A stretch of 64,000 nucleotides of DNA from Rhizodiscina lignyota (lineage: Eukaryota; Ascomycota; Dothideomycetes; Aulographales; Rhizodiscinaceae): positions 1,240,001 to 1,304,000 of the forward strand of contig ML978130.1 of assembly GCA_010015805.1 (NCBI GenBank). The letters run 5' to 3'. The notes below the pieces were generated by a model. The model searched no databases. It had not been told where the DNA came from and worked only from the letters and a program-made list of their open reading frames with translations. Positions 1 to 11,189 of the stretch are shown piece after piece; positions within the stretch are counted from its first letter, which is position 1, and each line of letters begins with the position of its first letter. The position numbers and the translations under genes were made by a program.

Positions 1-746
1 GGAACAACATCAGAAACTTCGACGCTCAACTGGACCTGTTGAGACGTAATGCAAAGGGCACCAGGGAGTGAGTAAACTGTACCGTATCCCCTAAAAGCAC
101 ACGCTAAAGACTAGTCCATATTGGCACTAGCTCAGGCCAAAGTATCTGTTTCGGTTTCACCGGCCCAAAGCCTTCGAGGCATCAGTCTTCCTCACCAACT
201 TTCGCCTCCCCTGGAGCACAGCTACCCATCTGTCACACTTTCTGGTGCGCTTCAGTGCGTCCATCATCCTCTCCTGCGGAGAGCCGATGTCGCGCTTGAA
301 GCGTGCGCGTGGCTATGGAAGCCTCGACGGGGATCAATCATCACAGCATCAAAATATTGCGCCCGAAACGAAGGAAAAGGCACGTTCCTTGAGATCTCCA
401 GTTAATTGGACTCTCTCACCATGAAGAACGATTTATATGTTCCGTCCTAAGCAGCGCATTTCGTGATGGTTCATCTTGCGGGCGCAAGCTCCACCTCAAT
501 GCGCCCTCGATGGCGTCCGAACTGAGACTCGGGCATCTCACCCTTACGCACCAAGCACTCTCTTTAGTCTCAAACAAAGGAGAAGGGAAGCACGATTTCA
601 CATTTCTGGACCTTAATTTTGCAAAGCTAACATTCCTTTATAATTGCCCGTACCTCATGCGCGAAACATCTTGGACCAAAGATGTACTGAGAATACTTAG
701 GCTAATATTAATGTCACCAGCTTTCAAGCCCTAGTAGCGCAAACGA
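1..746. other. Stretch without a convincing gene
   Basis: Only short frames occur here, most opening at non-ATG codons, with no recognisable domain or signal peptide and no splice pattern that joins them. It may be the 3' side or untranslated region of a gene outside the window. Confidence 0.4.
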
Positions 747-1283
747 TCATTGCACTGTACATCCCCTTCGATCCTTTCCAGATCCTTCTCCTTCTTTCTC
801 CGTTCCATTTGAGTTAATACTGCTGTTCTTTTCGCCGTGATCAAATTTCTTGATCCCGTAGATCAGCTTCGCGTCCTTGTTTTGTCGCAACAGAGCCCGA
901 CATGCCTGCCACCCATCCTCGTCGTCGATCCGAATCGATTCTGATCTGTGGAAGTAGCAGACGACCATATTGACCGTCGGGTTGCCTTGGAGATGCAGCT
1001 TCTCTGAGTGCTTAAGTGCACGCTTAATCAATAGCTGTTCCAACTCCGCAAAGGTCATTCGTGCTGTTATCACGATCGCGTCTCGTTTCATCTGGTACTT
1101 CTTGGTCTTTGGCAATTTCCATTTGCCGTCTGGCTCGTAGACTACGAATGAGACTACGCATGGTTCACCATCTTCGTCGGTGATGTTGTGATTGTTCGAA
1201 TGAGTTGTATTGTGCTTTGTGGAGATCTTCGTTGATTCTTTGTCGGCGCCTTCGTAGGCTGGTGGTGCATCTGGTTCAACCAT
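747..1283 (-). CDS. Small CaaX-box protein, PB1-like core (hypothetical)
   Basis: A single-exon frame of 178 residues starting at a true ATG. I do not recognise a named family. The N-terminus (about 1-40) is polar and disordered with PPAYEG near the start. The middle (about 40-150) alternates strands and helices and contains IRIDDEDGWQACRALL, which resembles the acidic loop of PB1/ubiquitin-like folds (inference). The tail is low-complexity, then basic (GKDRR), and ends CTVQ, a good CaaX box; Q as last residue is typical of farnesyltransferase substrates. Seen: the motif and the basic run before it. Inferred: lipid anchoring at a membrane. It is transcribed away from the multipass membrane protein gene that starts at 2041. 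Confidence 0.7.
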   Translation of the reverse strand: MVEPDAPPAYEGADKESTKISTKHNTTHSNNHNITDEDGEPCVVSFVVYEPDGKWKLPKTKKYQMKRDAIVITARMTFAELEQLLIKRALKHSEKLHLQGNPTVNMVVCYFHRSESIRIDDEDGWQACRALLRQNKDAKLIYGIKKFDHGEKNSSINSNGTEKEGEGSGKDRRGCTVQ

Positions 1284-2040
1284 TATATCCCAAAGAATTT
1301 TAGACCACGTATGTCGTGTATTCTAGACAAGGAAAGACTGGTTAATTAAGTTGATAGAAACAAGCCTTACGCTATGGTAAAGCTATTTGGGCCAATATCG
1401 AAATTAGAAAAATCCGATAGATGAAGGGCTCTGAATTACATACTGGAAACCTGCATAGAATGTGACGACATTTCTTGCACCCTTTGACCGGTGAATACCT
1501 TTCATGACGAATCATCATCAATGCTCCTCCTGCTGCTGCTTACAAGGGTACCATTCCTGACATTAATAGTTAATTTAGATTTGTTCAGAAATGGGCGTTA
1601 TTTGGCCTTCAACCACATGTTTTCTGTGCCGTAGAATGTTCGTGAGCCTGTCCGAAAGTCTGTTGAGCATAAATAAAGCGAAATCCCCCTTGAGATGCCG
1701 GAATTAGGAAATATCGTTATGATGATCGGGATCGCCATGTGATGACGGGATCTTGTCCATATTCTCCGCCCAGTCAGTGCTGGACATGGGTCTCGCACAG
1801 CCACACAGCCACGATCCTTCTCGATTTTCTCCGTACGTGCTTGAGCTCTCCACCCGAACTCAAGCGCGATAGGAGTTGGTTAAATTTTTGTCTTTGCACC
1901 ACACTCCTCCAAACTTAATGCAAATGTCGTTCCGTCCGTTCTCCAACAATAAACTTGGACGCAAGCTACTCTCTCGCCTGTCCGGAAGCCTATGAGGAAG
2001 ACTTCAAAGGTACAGCCGGTATCAGTGACAACATCACGCT
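1284..2040. other. Divergent intergenic region
   Basis: About 760 bases between two genes transcribed away from each other, so it should hold both promoters. No frame with recognisable content and no clear repeat was seen. Confidence 0.5.
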
Positions 2041-3588
2041 ATGAATAATGCAGCACATTGCAATAAACTCGCAAACTTCACCAATTCAACAGTCATTCAA
2101 TCATGGATGAACCAACCCAACGCCTCCGATGTAATAGTAGCCCAGGTTACCGAACTCATTGGAGAATGCCCAGCGGTATGCGACACAGTTTACGGGAACG
2201 GCAACCCAGATATGAGCGGGATCGGCGTCTTTATTTCATTCATGGTTCAGGCTGCATACTTTGTGCTGTATAGACCAGTGCTGGGCATCATATTTCTCCT
2301 GATCCCTCAGCGGCATTTGACGGCCAGGGCGAAGCTGAACCTGAAACGGGTCAAGAATCTGTCAGAAGCAATACACGGCACGAGTATATTTCTGACCTTT
2401 AGCACTCTTGTCGCCGGGTCTGTCCGCATCAAACAGTCGCCTCCTGAGTATGAAGTGATATTCCTCTTCCGGTTGTCAAGATATCTCTTCCATCTCGGCC
2501 AATCCTCCTTCATAGTGTCATGCAGCTTCGCTTGTGGTCCCACACGAAGCCGCTATGACAGATGGTACGATCTCTTGGAATTTATAAATACGATTCTGGC
2601 GAACTATGTCAACACCGCTGCATCAAGGCTCCCTCCGAATGTAATGCTTTGGAAATTCGTCTCTCTCATCTGTGCCAAAGACCACCATTTTCCGGCTCCA
2701 ACTTCCTCGAATCAGCCCGTAATGTTGTCTTGGCCAGTTTATCCAGCGGTACACATCACACTTTTCGTAGCTTTGTTTATCGGCGGAATTCTCCTGGCTT
2801 TATTCTTTTCATGGAATAAATGGAAGATCTATGTACTCGTCGGACGTATCTTCAAGGACGGGACAGTTCGTATGATGTTCTTCGGCGCATACAATCTACT
2901 CGTTATTACCTTAACGATACATAACGCATACGAACTTTACGATATTCGATCGAAGATGCTGGCACTGGATCCGGTTGCTGATTCAGACAATGAGTGGAGT
3001 TTCGGTCAAGTTACCGCAGTTCTTCTCTGGGTCCCAATTACGTTGTGGATGGTGCGTAATCTTCTCAGGCTGTTGCCATGGCTGGATATTTTGGCTTGGA
3101 TTATAAAATGTCTTCGGCCGCCAAGGCAAGACCAAGCGAATCCGGACGACGACGAGTCACAAGGTTGGACTCTCTCGGATTCCTATACTTGTATGTCATT
3201 CACTAGGATCCCACTGATGGATGACGGAGAGAGAAGATACTGACCTCTTCTAGTTGGGACAACATTTGCTGCCATAATGATAAACGTGTACCTAGATTCA
3301 GTCGATCCATGTCACGCGGAGGAATCCAAGGACAAGGAGAGAGCTTCACCGCCTCCTCCGTCTGATGAAGAACAGGCCAGCCAAAGTAGAGATGAGATTC
3401 GAGATGTTACAATGAGTGGTGCTCTCGCCGATCGAAGCCGCAATGGGGAAGGAGAAAATACAGATGCTGAAATCGATGCCGAGCACGTTCATGGTGGAGA
3501 TTCAAGCGTGACCAATTCTTATCCTCTTCGAACATTGCCTCCAAGTTCTCTGCAGCGTCGGCAGCTAACCAGGCGAGCAACTGGTTAA
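2041..3588 (+). CDS. Multipass membrane protein, fungal hypothetical family
   Basis: Two exons, 2041-3190 and 3254-3588, with an intron of 63 bases (GTATGT donor, CTGAC branch point, CTTCTAG acceptor), give 494 residues. The splice joins SDSYT to FGTTFAAIMINVY, completing a last hydrophobic segment; without it the frame stops at 3243. The N-terminus has several NxT/NxS sites and a cysteine pair (ECPAVCDTV), followed by GNGNPDMSGIGVFIS, a pattern I associate with fungal-only multipass proteins having an outside N-terminus. At least five or six hydrophobic helices follow between residues 60 and 390. The C-terminal 100 residues are acidic, polar and probably cytosolic. Function unknown; a further small intron inside the first exon cannot be excluded. 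Confidence 0.75.
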
Positions 3589-3931
3589 CCTTAGAGACCA
3601 GACGGAGAGGCAGGATTCCGTTTGTTTTATCGTCACGGGACAAGCTTTCAATTATTGCGTAAAGCCGTGGAATCTTGGCCATTTTATCTGAATTTTCGTC
3701 ACGATTGAACAGCTCTTCGAATATTTGTTTGTGGGGCGCCCTTTTAAACTTCAAGGTCAATCATTGGTCAATATGTTCCGAAAAGGGTCGCGGCTTGCAT
3801 TGCTTGCGCCCTCTTCAGCCTTTAGCGCCCCCTCCATCGTCTGACTTCTCATATTAGCAGTCGCATGCCACAAATTTCTTGGTCGATTTTGCTACTCTTT
3901 TCTCCTGGCAGAACGTCTTCCTACAATCGCC
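3589..3931. other. Upstream region of the zinc-finger gene
   Basis: A 343-base gap between two same-strand genes. It is pyrimidine-rich near the zinc-finger ATG. No named motif identified. Confidence 0.4.
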
Positions 3932-4729
3932 ATGGATCAAACCCGCGGTGTAAACCATCTTGCGGACGGCCCAGCGTCACCCAAAATGCAGAACGAACAC
4001 CATTTGAATGATACGCTCGCCAACAACCTTGAATTCGACGAAGACTTCTTCAATTCCATTATCGATTGGGAGCCTCTTCCAGGAGCTCAACAGCAATCCT
4101 CCCTTGCGGAAAGCAGTGTCATTAACAACCTGCCTCTTCCGAACGACTTCACGTCTTTAGCTGATGCGAACAACATCACGAACTTCAACTTCGAAGATCT
4201 TGACTTTCAGCAGCATGAGATGTTCGTACCGGACCAGATGCTGCCGAATCTCTTCTCTGCGGCTCAATCTGGGGGATTTGTGCACGCAGATGCGTCTGGC
4301 CAATTGGGTGCCACGCCCTTCTCAGGGGCCGTCATGCACGAAGCCTTACAGCAAGGCAACGGGGCGATGAATCTAGACCAATCTACACCCGCATCTGGCG
4401 CCACAACTGGCGCTGATGTCGGTGAGTAATTTTTTTTGCCTCCATTGCTAACTGAAATATATAAAGCCCTCGAAATCACCAGCAAAGAACCATTCTGCGT
4501 AAGCGAAGCACGCTGCAAATGGGCAGGCTGCGACAAGATATTCACCCGGCACAGCGACGCACAACGGCATTGGGATACTATCCATATGCAAAGGGACAAA
4601 TATTGGTGCCCTATCGCTGGCTGCCGTCGCAGTCAATTTGGCGGTGAAATGCAAGGCGAAGGCAGGCATTTCCCACGTAAGGACAAACGAGACGATCATG
4701 TTAGAAAGGTTCATCGTCTTCATGCCTGA
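3932..4729 (+). CDS. C2H2 zinc-finger transcription factor
   Basis: Exons 3932-4421 and 4467-4729 flank a 45-base intron (GTGAGT donor, GCTAAC branch point), giving 250 residues. The first 160 residues are acidic and rich in N, D, E and F (for example DEDFFNSIIDWEP), typical of an activation region. The second exon carries one classical finger, CKWAGCDKIFTRHSDAQRH followed by WDTIH (CX4CX12HX4H), and a second, longer-loop finger with C-X4-C in CPIAGC and a distal HVRKVH. Such proteins are nuclear DNA-binding regulators. It lies upstream of two MFS transporters and a PKS, so a role as local pathway regulator is plausible but inferred. A decayed relative follows at 5140. Confidence 0.85.
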
Positions 4730-5139
4730 TAGATCAAGGTTCTTAGCTTATTGTGGAAGATGTCTCTTAATTCTTCTGCTGCTGCATGATTGTAGTTGCA
4801 CGAGTATAACCCTCTCACAAGACCTTAAAGGAAGAAATTGAATTCATATGGATTATCCAATTCAGATCGAGAATTTTGTATAGCATAACTTCATTTGTAA
4901 CACTGTGTGTTCTTACATCCATGAGAAGTCGTTGAATTATTGGCCTCCAGTCTCCGAATAAGCCCCATGATACATATACGAGAATAGAGTAGCAAACTGA
5001 TATCTCTTCAGCCTTGCCTGTATGCCCCTTTTCAAGCATGCACACATATATAATTCTACAGCCCCGGGTTCTCAATTTTATCTCTTTCTCCTTCATGTAA
5101 CATCCCTCTTGTCTCTTGCTAATCTCACAGTTTTCCATC
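4730..5139. other. Intergenic region before the decayed zinc-finger gene
   Basis: No gene seen. Its end (5056-5123) is similar to a stretch at 8218-8290, described separately. Confidence 0.4.
5056..5123 (+). repeat. Duplicated upstream segment, copy 1
   Basis: About 70 pyrimidine-rich bases directly upstream of the decayed zinc-finger gene match 8218-8290 in the same orientation. The shared core runs from CTACAGCCCCGGGTTCTCA here (CTGCAGTCCCGAGTCCTCA in the other copy) to CTTGTCTCTTGC in both. Many of the differences are C/T. This suggests a segmental duplication flanking the MFS gene, later mutated. Confidence 0.6.
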
Positions 5140-5774
5140 ATGAACTTCGCCAACCGGTTTATCATTCCCCAGGACATGAGCATGGATCAATTCACGAAGC
5201 CGTACTCCATTGCACCGCAGACGGACGATGAAGCTTTTTGGCTTCAGTATCTCAGAGATCAGCCTCTGGATAGCTCTATAGGTGACAGCCTTGCGGCTCA
5301 GCCGGGCGTTGACTCTTCCATCCATGGAGACATTGCCAACCAGTCAGAGGCCTCGCCTTTTTCTGCAGGCCTCCTGCAGCCTTCCTTCCAAAAAAGCAGC
5401 GGACTACGTCAGCTTTGGTGAACTAACTTCCTCGAGCGTCTTTCAAGCACCTGGACCCATCCTAGCCTCAGTCGATGTGCCTCGCACGGAGTCCAGCGAG
5501 CCCAACAATCATAGCCTTGATACTTTTAATGCCCCGCCCTCTTTTATTGATTTGGCATATAGTGCTCATGCAGGAAGCAATAAGGCGAGGCGGTAAGTTT
5601 TTAAAAAGAAAATAGGCTAAAAATCCTTGGTGGTTTAAATACAATCATCTCACCCACCCGATTTGCCTGTCATGCTGGGCCGCACTGCACGAAGAGTTTA
5701 GACTGACCTCCAGAGGCACTACAACAACATCCACCACATGAACCATTTGCATCTATCTCACCACGCATCTTAGT
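5140..5774 (+). pseudogene. Decayed C2H2 zinc-finger gene, relative of the 3932 gene
   Basis: An ATG at 5140 opens a frame with an acidic activation-like N-terminus (MDQFTKPYSIAPQTDDEAF). It breaks near 5390-5400 in an A-rich run and continues in another frame to 5596 (GELTSSSVFQAPGPILASV). A GTAAGT donor-like site follows at 5594. Farther on, 5668-5734 encodes in two frames CHAGPHCTKS and QRHYNNIHHM, which match the finger of the neighbour (C-x-x-x-x-C-x-K, QRHWDTIHM). The order of acidic domain, intron position and finger is the same as in the intact gene. At least two frame breaks and no second finger make a functional product unlikely. It ends overlapping the 3' end of the MFS gene on the other strand. 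Confidence 0.6.
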
Positions 5775-7505
5775 GACTATATCTAAATGACAAATCTTCC
5801 TTGTCGGTCACATCATGGCCTTTCTCATAGCTTTGCTGGAAGCCAAGCTGATCCCTCCGTGTGTTTTCTCTCTGACAAAGCCACCAGTATGCCGACGTTG
5901 TACAAATCAGCACACACCATGTGACCAAGCCCAAAATCACACCCTTTCTATACGTAGGCGGCTCAGTCCATGCCTGTGGTGCCCCAATATTACCTACACA
6001 GTAGCCAATGAAGAACATCGTGTTAGTGACCGCCCTTTTAGTGTTGCCTTTGACGTTGGAGGCGAATAACGATAGTAGTACCGACATAATCGTACTAATA
6101 CAGGAGGCAAACCAAGATGCCACGATGAGGCCCCAGCCACCCCTAGAGGAGCTAGGCAGCTTGAAGAGTAAGATATTTCCAGCGAAAGGTGGTATGGTGA
6201 GGGCAAGGATAACTGCGCAACGGTTCCGTGGGAAGAAGTAACAGCCTAGGACGCCGACCCAAATCATAAGGGCTTGAAGAGCGCCTGAGGGCGAGGTATA
6301 GAGCATCGTCTGAAGGCTACTATAGCCGATATTGCTAATAACGAGGGAGGCGAACTGGGGGACGGTTTTAGTCAAGGCGAAGTAGGAAGAGAGAAGACTT
6401 ACTATTAGCACCGGAGCCTGGCATGTAACTAAGATGCCGAAGAAGAAGACGAACCAGGATCGGATATCCATGATGGTCTCCCTCAATTGACGTAACGAGA
6501 AATTGGTCTTATCACCACCGTCATGATCGAGTGCCATCCTAGCAATAAGTACCTCCTTCTCCCTCTTATTCAAGAACCAGGCCTTCTCTGGTGAGCCGGG
6601 GAATAAGAGGAAGAATATAACACCAAAGAAGGATGTAGCACCTCCACACACCTATAGTTATGAAATGCACGTTAGCAAAACACCTAAATCAAGAGACTGT
6701 ACTGCAAGAGTACATACAAGGAATAGCACTCTCCATGATGCTATAGCGAAGTGTCCGTTCTTTGCAATTCCATACATCATAAGGCTCCCACAAATCTGCG
6801 CCAGGGCATTCATAGTAACCCAGCATCCAACCCGGGCAGCGTGCTCGCTTTGGCGGTACCAGATACTACTAAGAGTTACAAACGCAGGAGATACGGCGCC
6901 CTCGGCGAATCCGAGGAGGAATCGGACAGTGGCGAAGCCAGCGAAAGTCTTTGGTATAGCCAAGCACCTGGGCTCGTAAAGTGCAAGTTAGAAACTTTCC
7001 AAAAGCGTAAAAGTCAAACTGTCTATCGAGGGGGACGCACATGCATATGCCACCCCAGACAACGATCGTTACCCCGACGAAGCGTGAGAGAGGTAGCCGG
7101 GACTGTAGATAGATGAAAGGATATTCAGAGATGAGCTGGCCAACGTAGAAAATAGCGGAGGTCCACGAGTATTGGTGCGACGTCAGGTTCAGGTCGCTAA
7201 TCATACCAAAGACAGCGGCGTAGGAGAGGCTCTGCTTGTCGAGGTACTGAAGAAAGAAGACTATGCAGAGCTGCCACGGATCAGATCTTTGGTACAGACG
7301 AATTATAATCAAAGCGCCTCACCAATGGCAAAATTGTAAAATCCATCTTCCTCACGATCCGCCTCTCCTCCTCCTTCGTGTAGGGCAACTCAATCGCAAC
7401 TCCATTCTCAGTCACAGCGGTCTCTCTCACCCCATCAATGTTCATGCCCTTCTCTGATGCTCCTCCACTGACATTAACGGCGGTCTCAGAAGTTTTTCCG
7501 TCCAT
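5770..7505 (-). CDS. MFS transporter, allantoate/nicotinate permease (Dal5/Tna1) type
   Basis: Four exons on the minus strand (7505-7323, 7270-7041, 6967-6718, 6651-5770) with introns of 52, 73 and 66 bases give 514 residues, normal for the anion:cation symporter family. The family signature is clear: a start such as EEERRIVRKMDFTILPL, then FFLQYLDKQSLSYAAVFGM in helix 1, GQLISEYPFIYLQSRLP, ARVGCWVTMNALAQICG, and the central loop PGSPEKAWFLNKREKEVL. About 12 helices are visible. It should sit in the plasma membrane and import a small organic anion or vitamin-like compound; the substrate cannot be read from sequence. It lies between the decayed regulator and the drug transporter of the PKS locus. 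Confidence 0.88.
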
Positions 7506-8442
7506 GGCGTATCAAATAATGCATACGTTGAGGATCAAAATTTCGCTTATTAACAGGGTTGAAAAGCTGGTCTACAGGTTTCATTTAATAAACCAGTTCC
7601 TGCAGGAGCTCGCTATCGAGATAAATACTCGGCTACAACTCCGGACAAGGAAGGTTTGGTGTTCTAGATAAGAGAGGACGTGGCGATCATGACACTGAGG
7701 TCGAAGCGCGGCAGCAAGCTTGCGAATGCCATCAATGTCCATGGTGTCATGGTGGTAGGATCAGTGTGCGCACGAACTAATACGTTCTTGATTTAGGTAA
7801 GTTTGGGTCCAGAGCCTCCGTTCAACATCAATATCGGTAGATCCACCAGTTCATCGTTCAGTCGTTCTTGGACAAGTGAGGTAGGAGTGATCCCGCTAGC
7901 AAGATATCCTCGATAAGCAAAGAGTAATAGTGGTCTTAACGAAAGTGAATTTCGGGTAAAGTTGACTGGAAATTCTAACAAGGATAGTTCGGCGTGCGCC
8001 GTAGAATTGGATCTTTCTAGCGGAGTTTAGACGTACCTCCGTAGGAGCGAGTTGAGGGTGAGCGCCCCAAGCTGTGGCGGTGCAGACTGAGCGGCAGGGT
8101 TGAGCCGGACGTAAAATCCCACAGCGTTACGAGTGGAGGATACGGCGCTAACTCGACAGCACAGCGACAGGGAAGCGGAAAGAGATCACTTGAGTCCACA
8201 TTTACGCGAGCATACTCCTGCAGTCCCGAGTCCTCATTTTCTATCTCTTCCTCCTCCTTCACACAACATCCATTCTTGTCTCTTGCCAGCCTTGGCGGCA
8301 CCTGTTACTATGCTCATTGTCTCAGGCGCTAGGCTCTGCACAGCATCTACCGGTACGGCGATACGCCGCCCACAGGATCAGACAAGGCATGGTATGTCTC
8401 CCTGAGATCAATGAACAAGCCGAACACAGCATACCAATGCTC
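7506..8442. other. Intergenic region between the two MFS genes
   Basis: About 940 bases. Short frames on both strands (8017-8405) lack recognisable content. The only structure I see is the duplicated pyrimidine-rich segment at 8218-8290. Confidence 0.4.
8218..8290 (+). repeat. Duplicated upstream segment, copy 2
   Basis: Second copy of the sequence found at 5056-5123. No zinc-finger coding region follows it, so it may be all that remains of a further duplicate, or a moved promoter piece. Confidence 0.55.
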
Positions 8443-10074
8443 TCACTGTATGTAGCGACTTCTCGCCCTTAATTTAGGGCCCCAATAATAGAGGACGAAG
8501 GGCACAGGAAGTACAGCAATGCTAACGAATGCCCAAAATGACATGGCCCACTTGAATGTCAACTTATCGATCATTTGCACTGAAAACAGCGGGACAACCG
8601 ACGAGCAGCCAAAACGAACAAAGGTGTCAGCAGCAAGCGAAGACGCTCCATAGGTCGCACCGAATGAATCGTTCTTGTAAATGGGGAGGCATATCTTGAT
8701 GAGGGTTTGAGTCAGCGCGGGTCCGCGATTAGTATTTGAGGGTGAATTTAGGTCATTGCATACCTGGACAAGGCTAAATGAGATTCCGTAGAATGCACTG
8801 GCGATAATTGGGACAATCCATGGAATGTCCGAACGAGCTGTCCAAGCGAACCTCGAGCAGAATTAGAATGCGAATGCACAAATCATGAGACGAATGCTTA
8901 CCAGAACAGTGACACAGGACCAAGCACGCTGCCAAGCATGGCCCCCCATAATCGTTCTTCGGGCACTCGGTCGTATCCGTTTGGTTCCGTTTCTGCTTTG
9001 AGGAGCGCTGGCTGATATCTTACTTTTGTGAGAAAGATCGCTATTGGGAGAGCGAGGAAACTCCCGACGAACAGTCCCAGGAACGCCATTCCGACTGAGT
9101 AGAGGGAGAAGTTGTACTGGCTTTGCAGTATAACAGGAAAAGCAAGGTAAAAGAAAAAGAGGACCACCTGTGAGATGGTAACAAGCATTGCCGTTGGGAG
9201 GACAATGGGTTCAAAAATCAACATATGGAGCGGTCGAGACAACGTGGGAATGAGTACATCCTGTATCTTCGGCCTCGGCTTGCCGGCTCGCCTGCGAATG
9301 ATTTCAGGCTGGAATGTTTCTGGCACGGGGATTGCTGTGACGAGTGCTACAGCCAAAAGTATGGCAGAGAGCCAGAAAGTCCAGCGCCAGTCTCGGTCTC
9401 GAACTATTGCCGCTCCCATTGCCGGCCCAACTTCCGAAACCCACGTCAGAAGGAGCGCATAGATCAGTAGGAAGAGGTTCCCAATCAATTCTCCGCTCCT
9501 GAGGTCCCAAAGATCGTTTAATATTCCAAGCGCAATTGTAGAGCAAGGAGCTGCTGTAAGCCCGGCAAACACACGAGCTACGATCAGTGTTCGAAAGTCC
9601 GTTGCCGAGCCGCCGACTATAGTGAACGCAAGCGAAACGAGTAAGAGACCTTTGAAGAGATATTCGCGTCCGAAGAACTCGGAGCCTGCTGTGCCAATAA
9701 CTGGCCCGATGGCGAATCCGACCATGAAAAAGGTGATTGGTGATGCTGCAAAGGTCGTTGAAATGTGGAAATGTGACTGGACGCCGGGTATTGAAGCAAT
9801 GTATATCGAGTTTGCTGTATTACTGCATATCACATTTGTTATTCTGGAGATTCTCAGGAGTACAGTAAAGACTGACATCTACTCACGTCGAGAACGTCAC
9901 AACGAGTGCCACCGCTGAAAGGATTATCCGCCTGCTCCTCTTCCACTGTCTTGGATCCGTTATCGTATCCTCAGTCCTGGTAAACACCGAATCTTTGTCT
10001 TTTTCGTCCGGGGTTTCGCTCTTCAGCGGAACCATCGTGGTAGCGGTGATCGGAGAAGACTCCTGTGATTCCAT
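8443..10074 (-). CDS. MFS drug/polyamine transporter (DHA1 type)
   Basis: Four exons (10074-9887, 9822-8902, 8851-8764, 8694-8443) with introns of 64, 50 and 69 bases give 482 residues. After a polar 45-residue N-terminus and the DPRQWKRSRR motif come 12 helices. Signatures are GPVIGTAGSEFFGREYLF (the G-x-x-x-D/E-R-x-G-R/K-x loop region), FAGLTAAPCSTIALGILND, DWRWTFWLSAI and the ending SSLAADTFVRFGCSSVVPLF. This is the plasma-membrane proton antiporter group that includes fungal multidrug and polyamine exporters such as Tpo1 and Flu1. It is divergent from the PKS with about 1.1 kb between, so export of the polyketide product or self-protection is a reasonable inference. Confidence 0.9.
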
Positions 10075-11189
10075 TTAGCAGATGCCGTGGCTTTCCGGAA
10101 TTCGATTGTGGTTTGGTCAAGGAGACTTGATAGACTCCAATCGTACTCATGTACGGCGTGGGTAAAGAGGACGGTCTGAACGTGGAGTAAACCACCGGAC
10201 GGTAATGAGACCACACATTAGCGCGGTCTGAAGCAAATCTTTTTCATTTGAGTCAGCAATCGGATCGGGGGTTTAAGAAAGCATCTGTCATTTACAGCCA
10301 AGAGCCAGCTTGAGATAATTGTTGACGAGTAGCATTGTGAAGTGAATCTTGATAACTGGGGCTTAGGATATGGAGCGCTATGGCGTTCCTAATTGAAGCA
10401 TTGTTGATCTCACTGGTTGCTCTTTTAGGAGAGATGTTTCGCCATTACTACCAGGTATCGTAAGCAGATTAAATTCTGATCAAATACGCATGCTTTGGCG
10501 ACTTTTCCTTCCAAGTCGGCTACCACCTTACGAGGTATAACGCTATCCTTAATGCAAAACTGATAGGCGGTTGGGAAAAGCGGCTATGTTCCCATTTTGT
10601 ACCTAGCGTGACTTCAATCTTACGTTAGCAGCCAAGACAACATATGATGGCGGCGTATCGGAGGATTCTCCCTGCGTTACAATAAACTTAATTGAGACCG
10701 CCACGGAGTTCACAGCCGTGGAACTGGTTTTGCGATGACTGGTGGACTCTTTCAACACTTTAGATCTACCTCAGAGCAATGCCTCGGGTAAGGGTGAGAC
10801 CTCCTAGTGAAGTACCTCCCTCTCCTAAATTTGGCCCATGCTGTACCTAAGACGGGACTATGTTGACATTGCCAGCTCGTACAAGTTATCTGCAACTTCC
10901 TCAAGAGGTATCCACGCTCGCATGCTATGTTTCTGGAATCCTTGCGAGCTGCGCTATCGCTGCTTGAAGCTACCGTGTCCATGAATAATATGAAATTCAG
11001 GAGAGCAGATCACTCCGATGATGTGGCTTGCAGCAGCCGCGGCTTCATCATGAATGACATAGAAAAACATTTGCATATCTTATGCCCTTGTCTTCGTAGG
11101 GCTGGATGGTCAAAGTCAAGGTCCCGGAATATGTTTCTGCATACAACTGGAGCCCCACGATAACATTTTCAACGCTTGGAAAAGGCACG
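10075..11189. other. Shared upstream region of MFS exporter and PKS
   Basis: A 1.1 kb divergent intergenic region that should hold the promoters of both genes. No coding sequence is convincing. An in-frame ATG at 11106 could extend the PKS N-terminus by 28 residues, but the ATG at 11190 sits at the usual distance before the ketosynthase. Confidence 0.55.

Noticed and set aside
510-734. Plus-strand frame of 74 residues
   Set aside because: No domain, no splice partner, and it overlaps another unsupported frame on the opposite strand.
3407-3760. Minus-strand frame of 117 residues with protein-like composition
   Set aside because: It opens at a non-ATG codon, its second half is antisense to the spliced membrane-protein exon, and it shows no domain.
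8017-8405. Overlapping short frames on both strands
   Set aside because: Low-complexity proline/serine content caused by pyrimidine-rich DNA; no conserved content.
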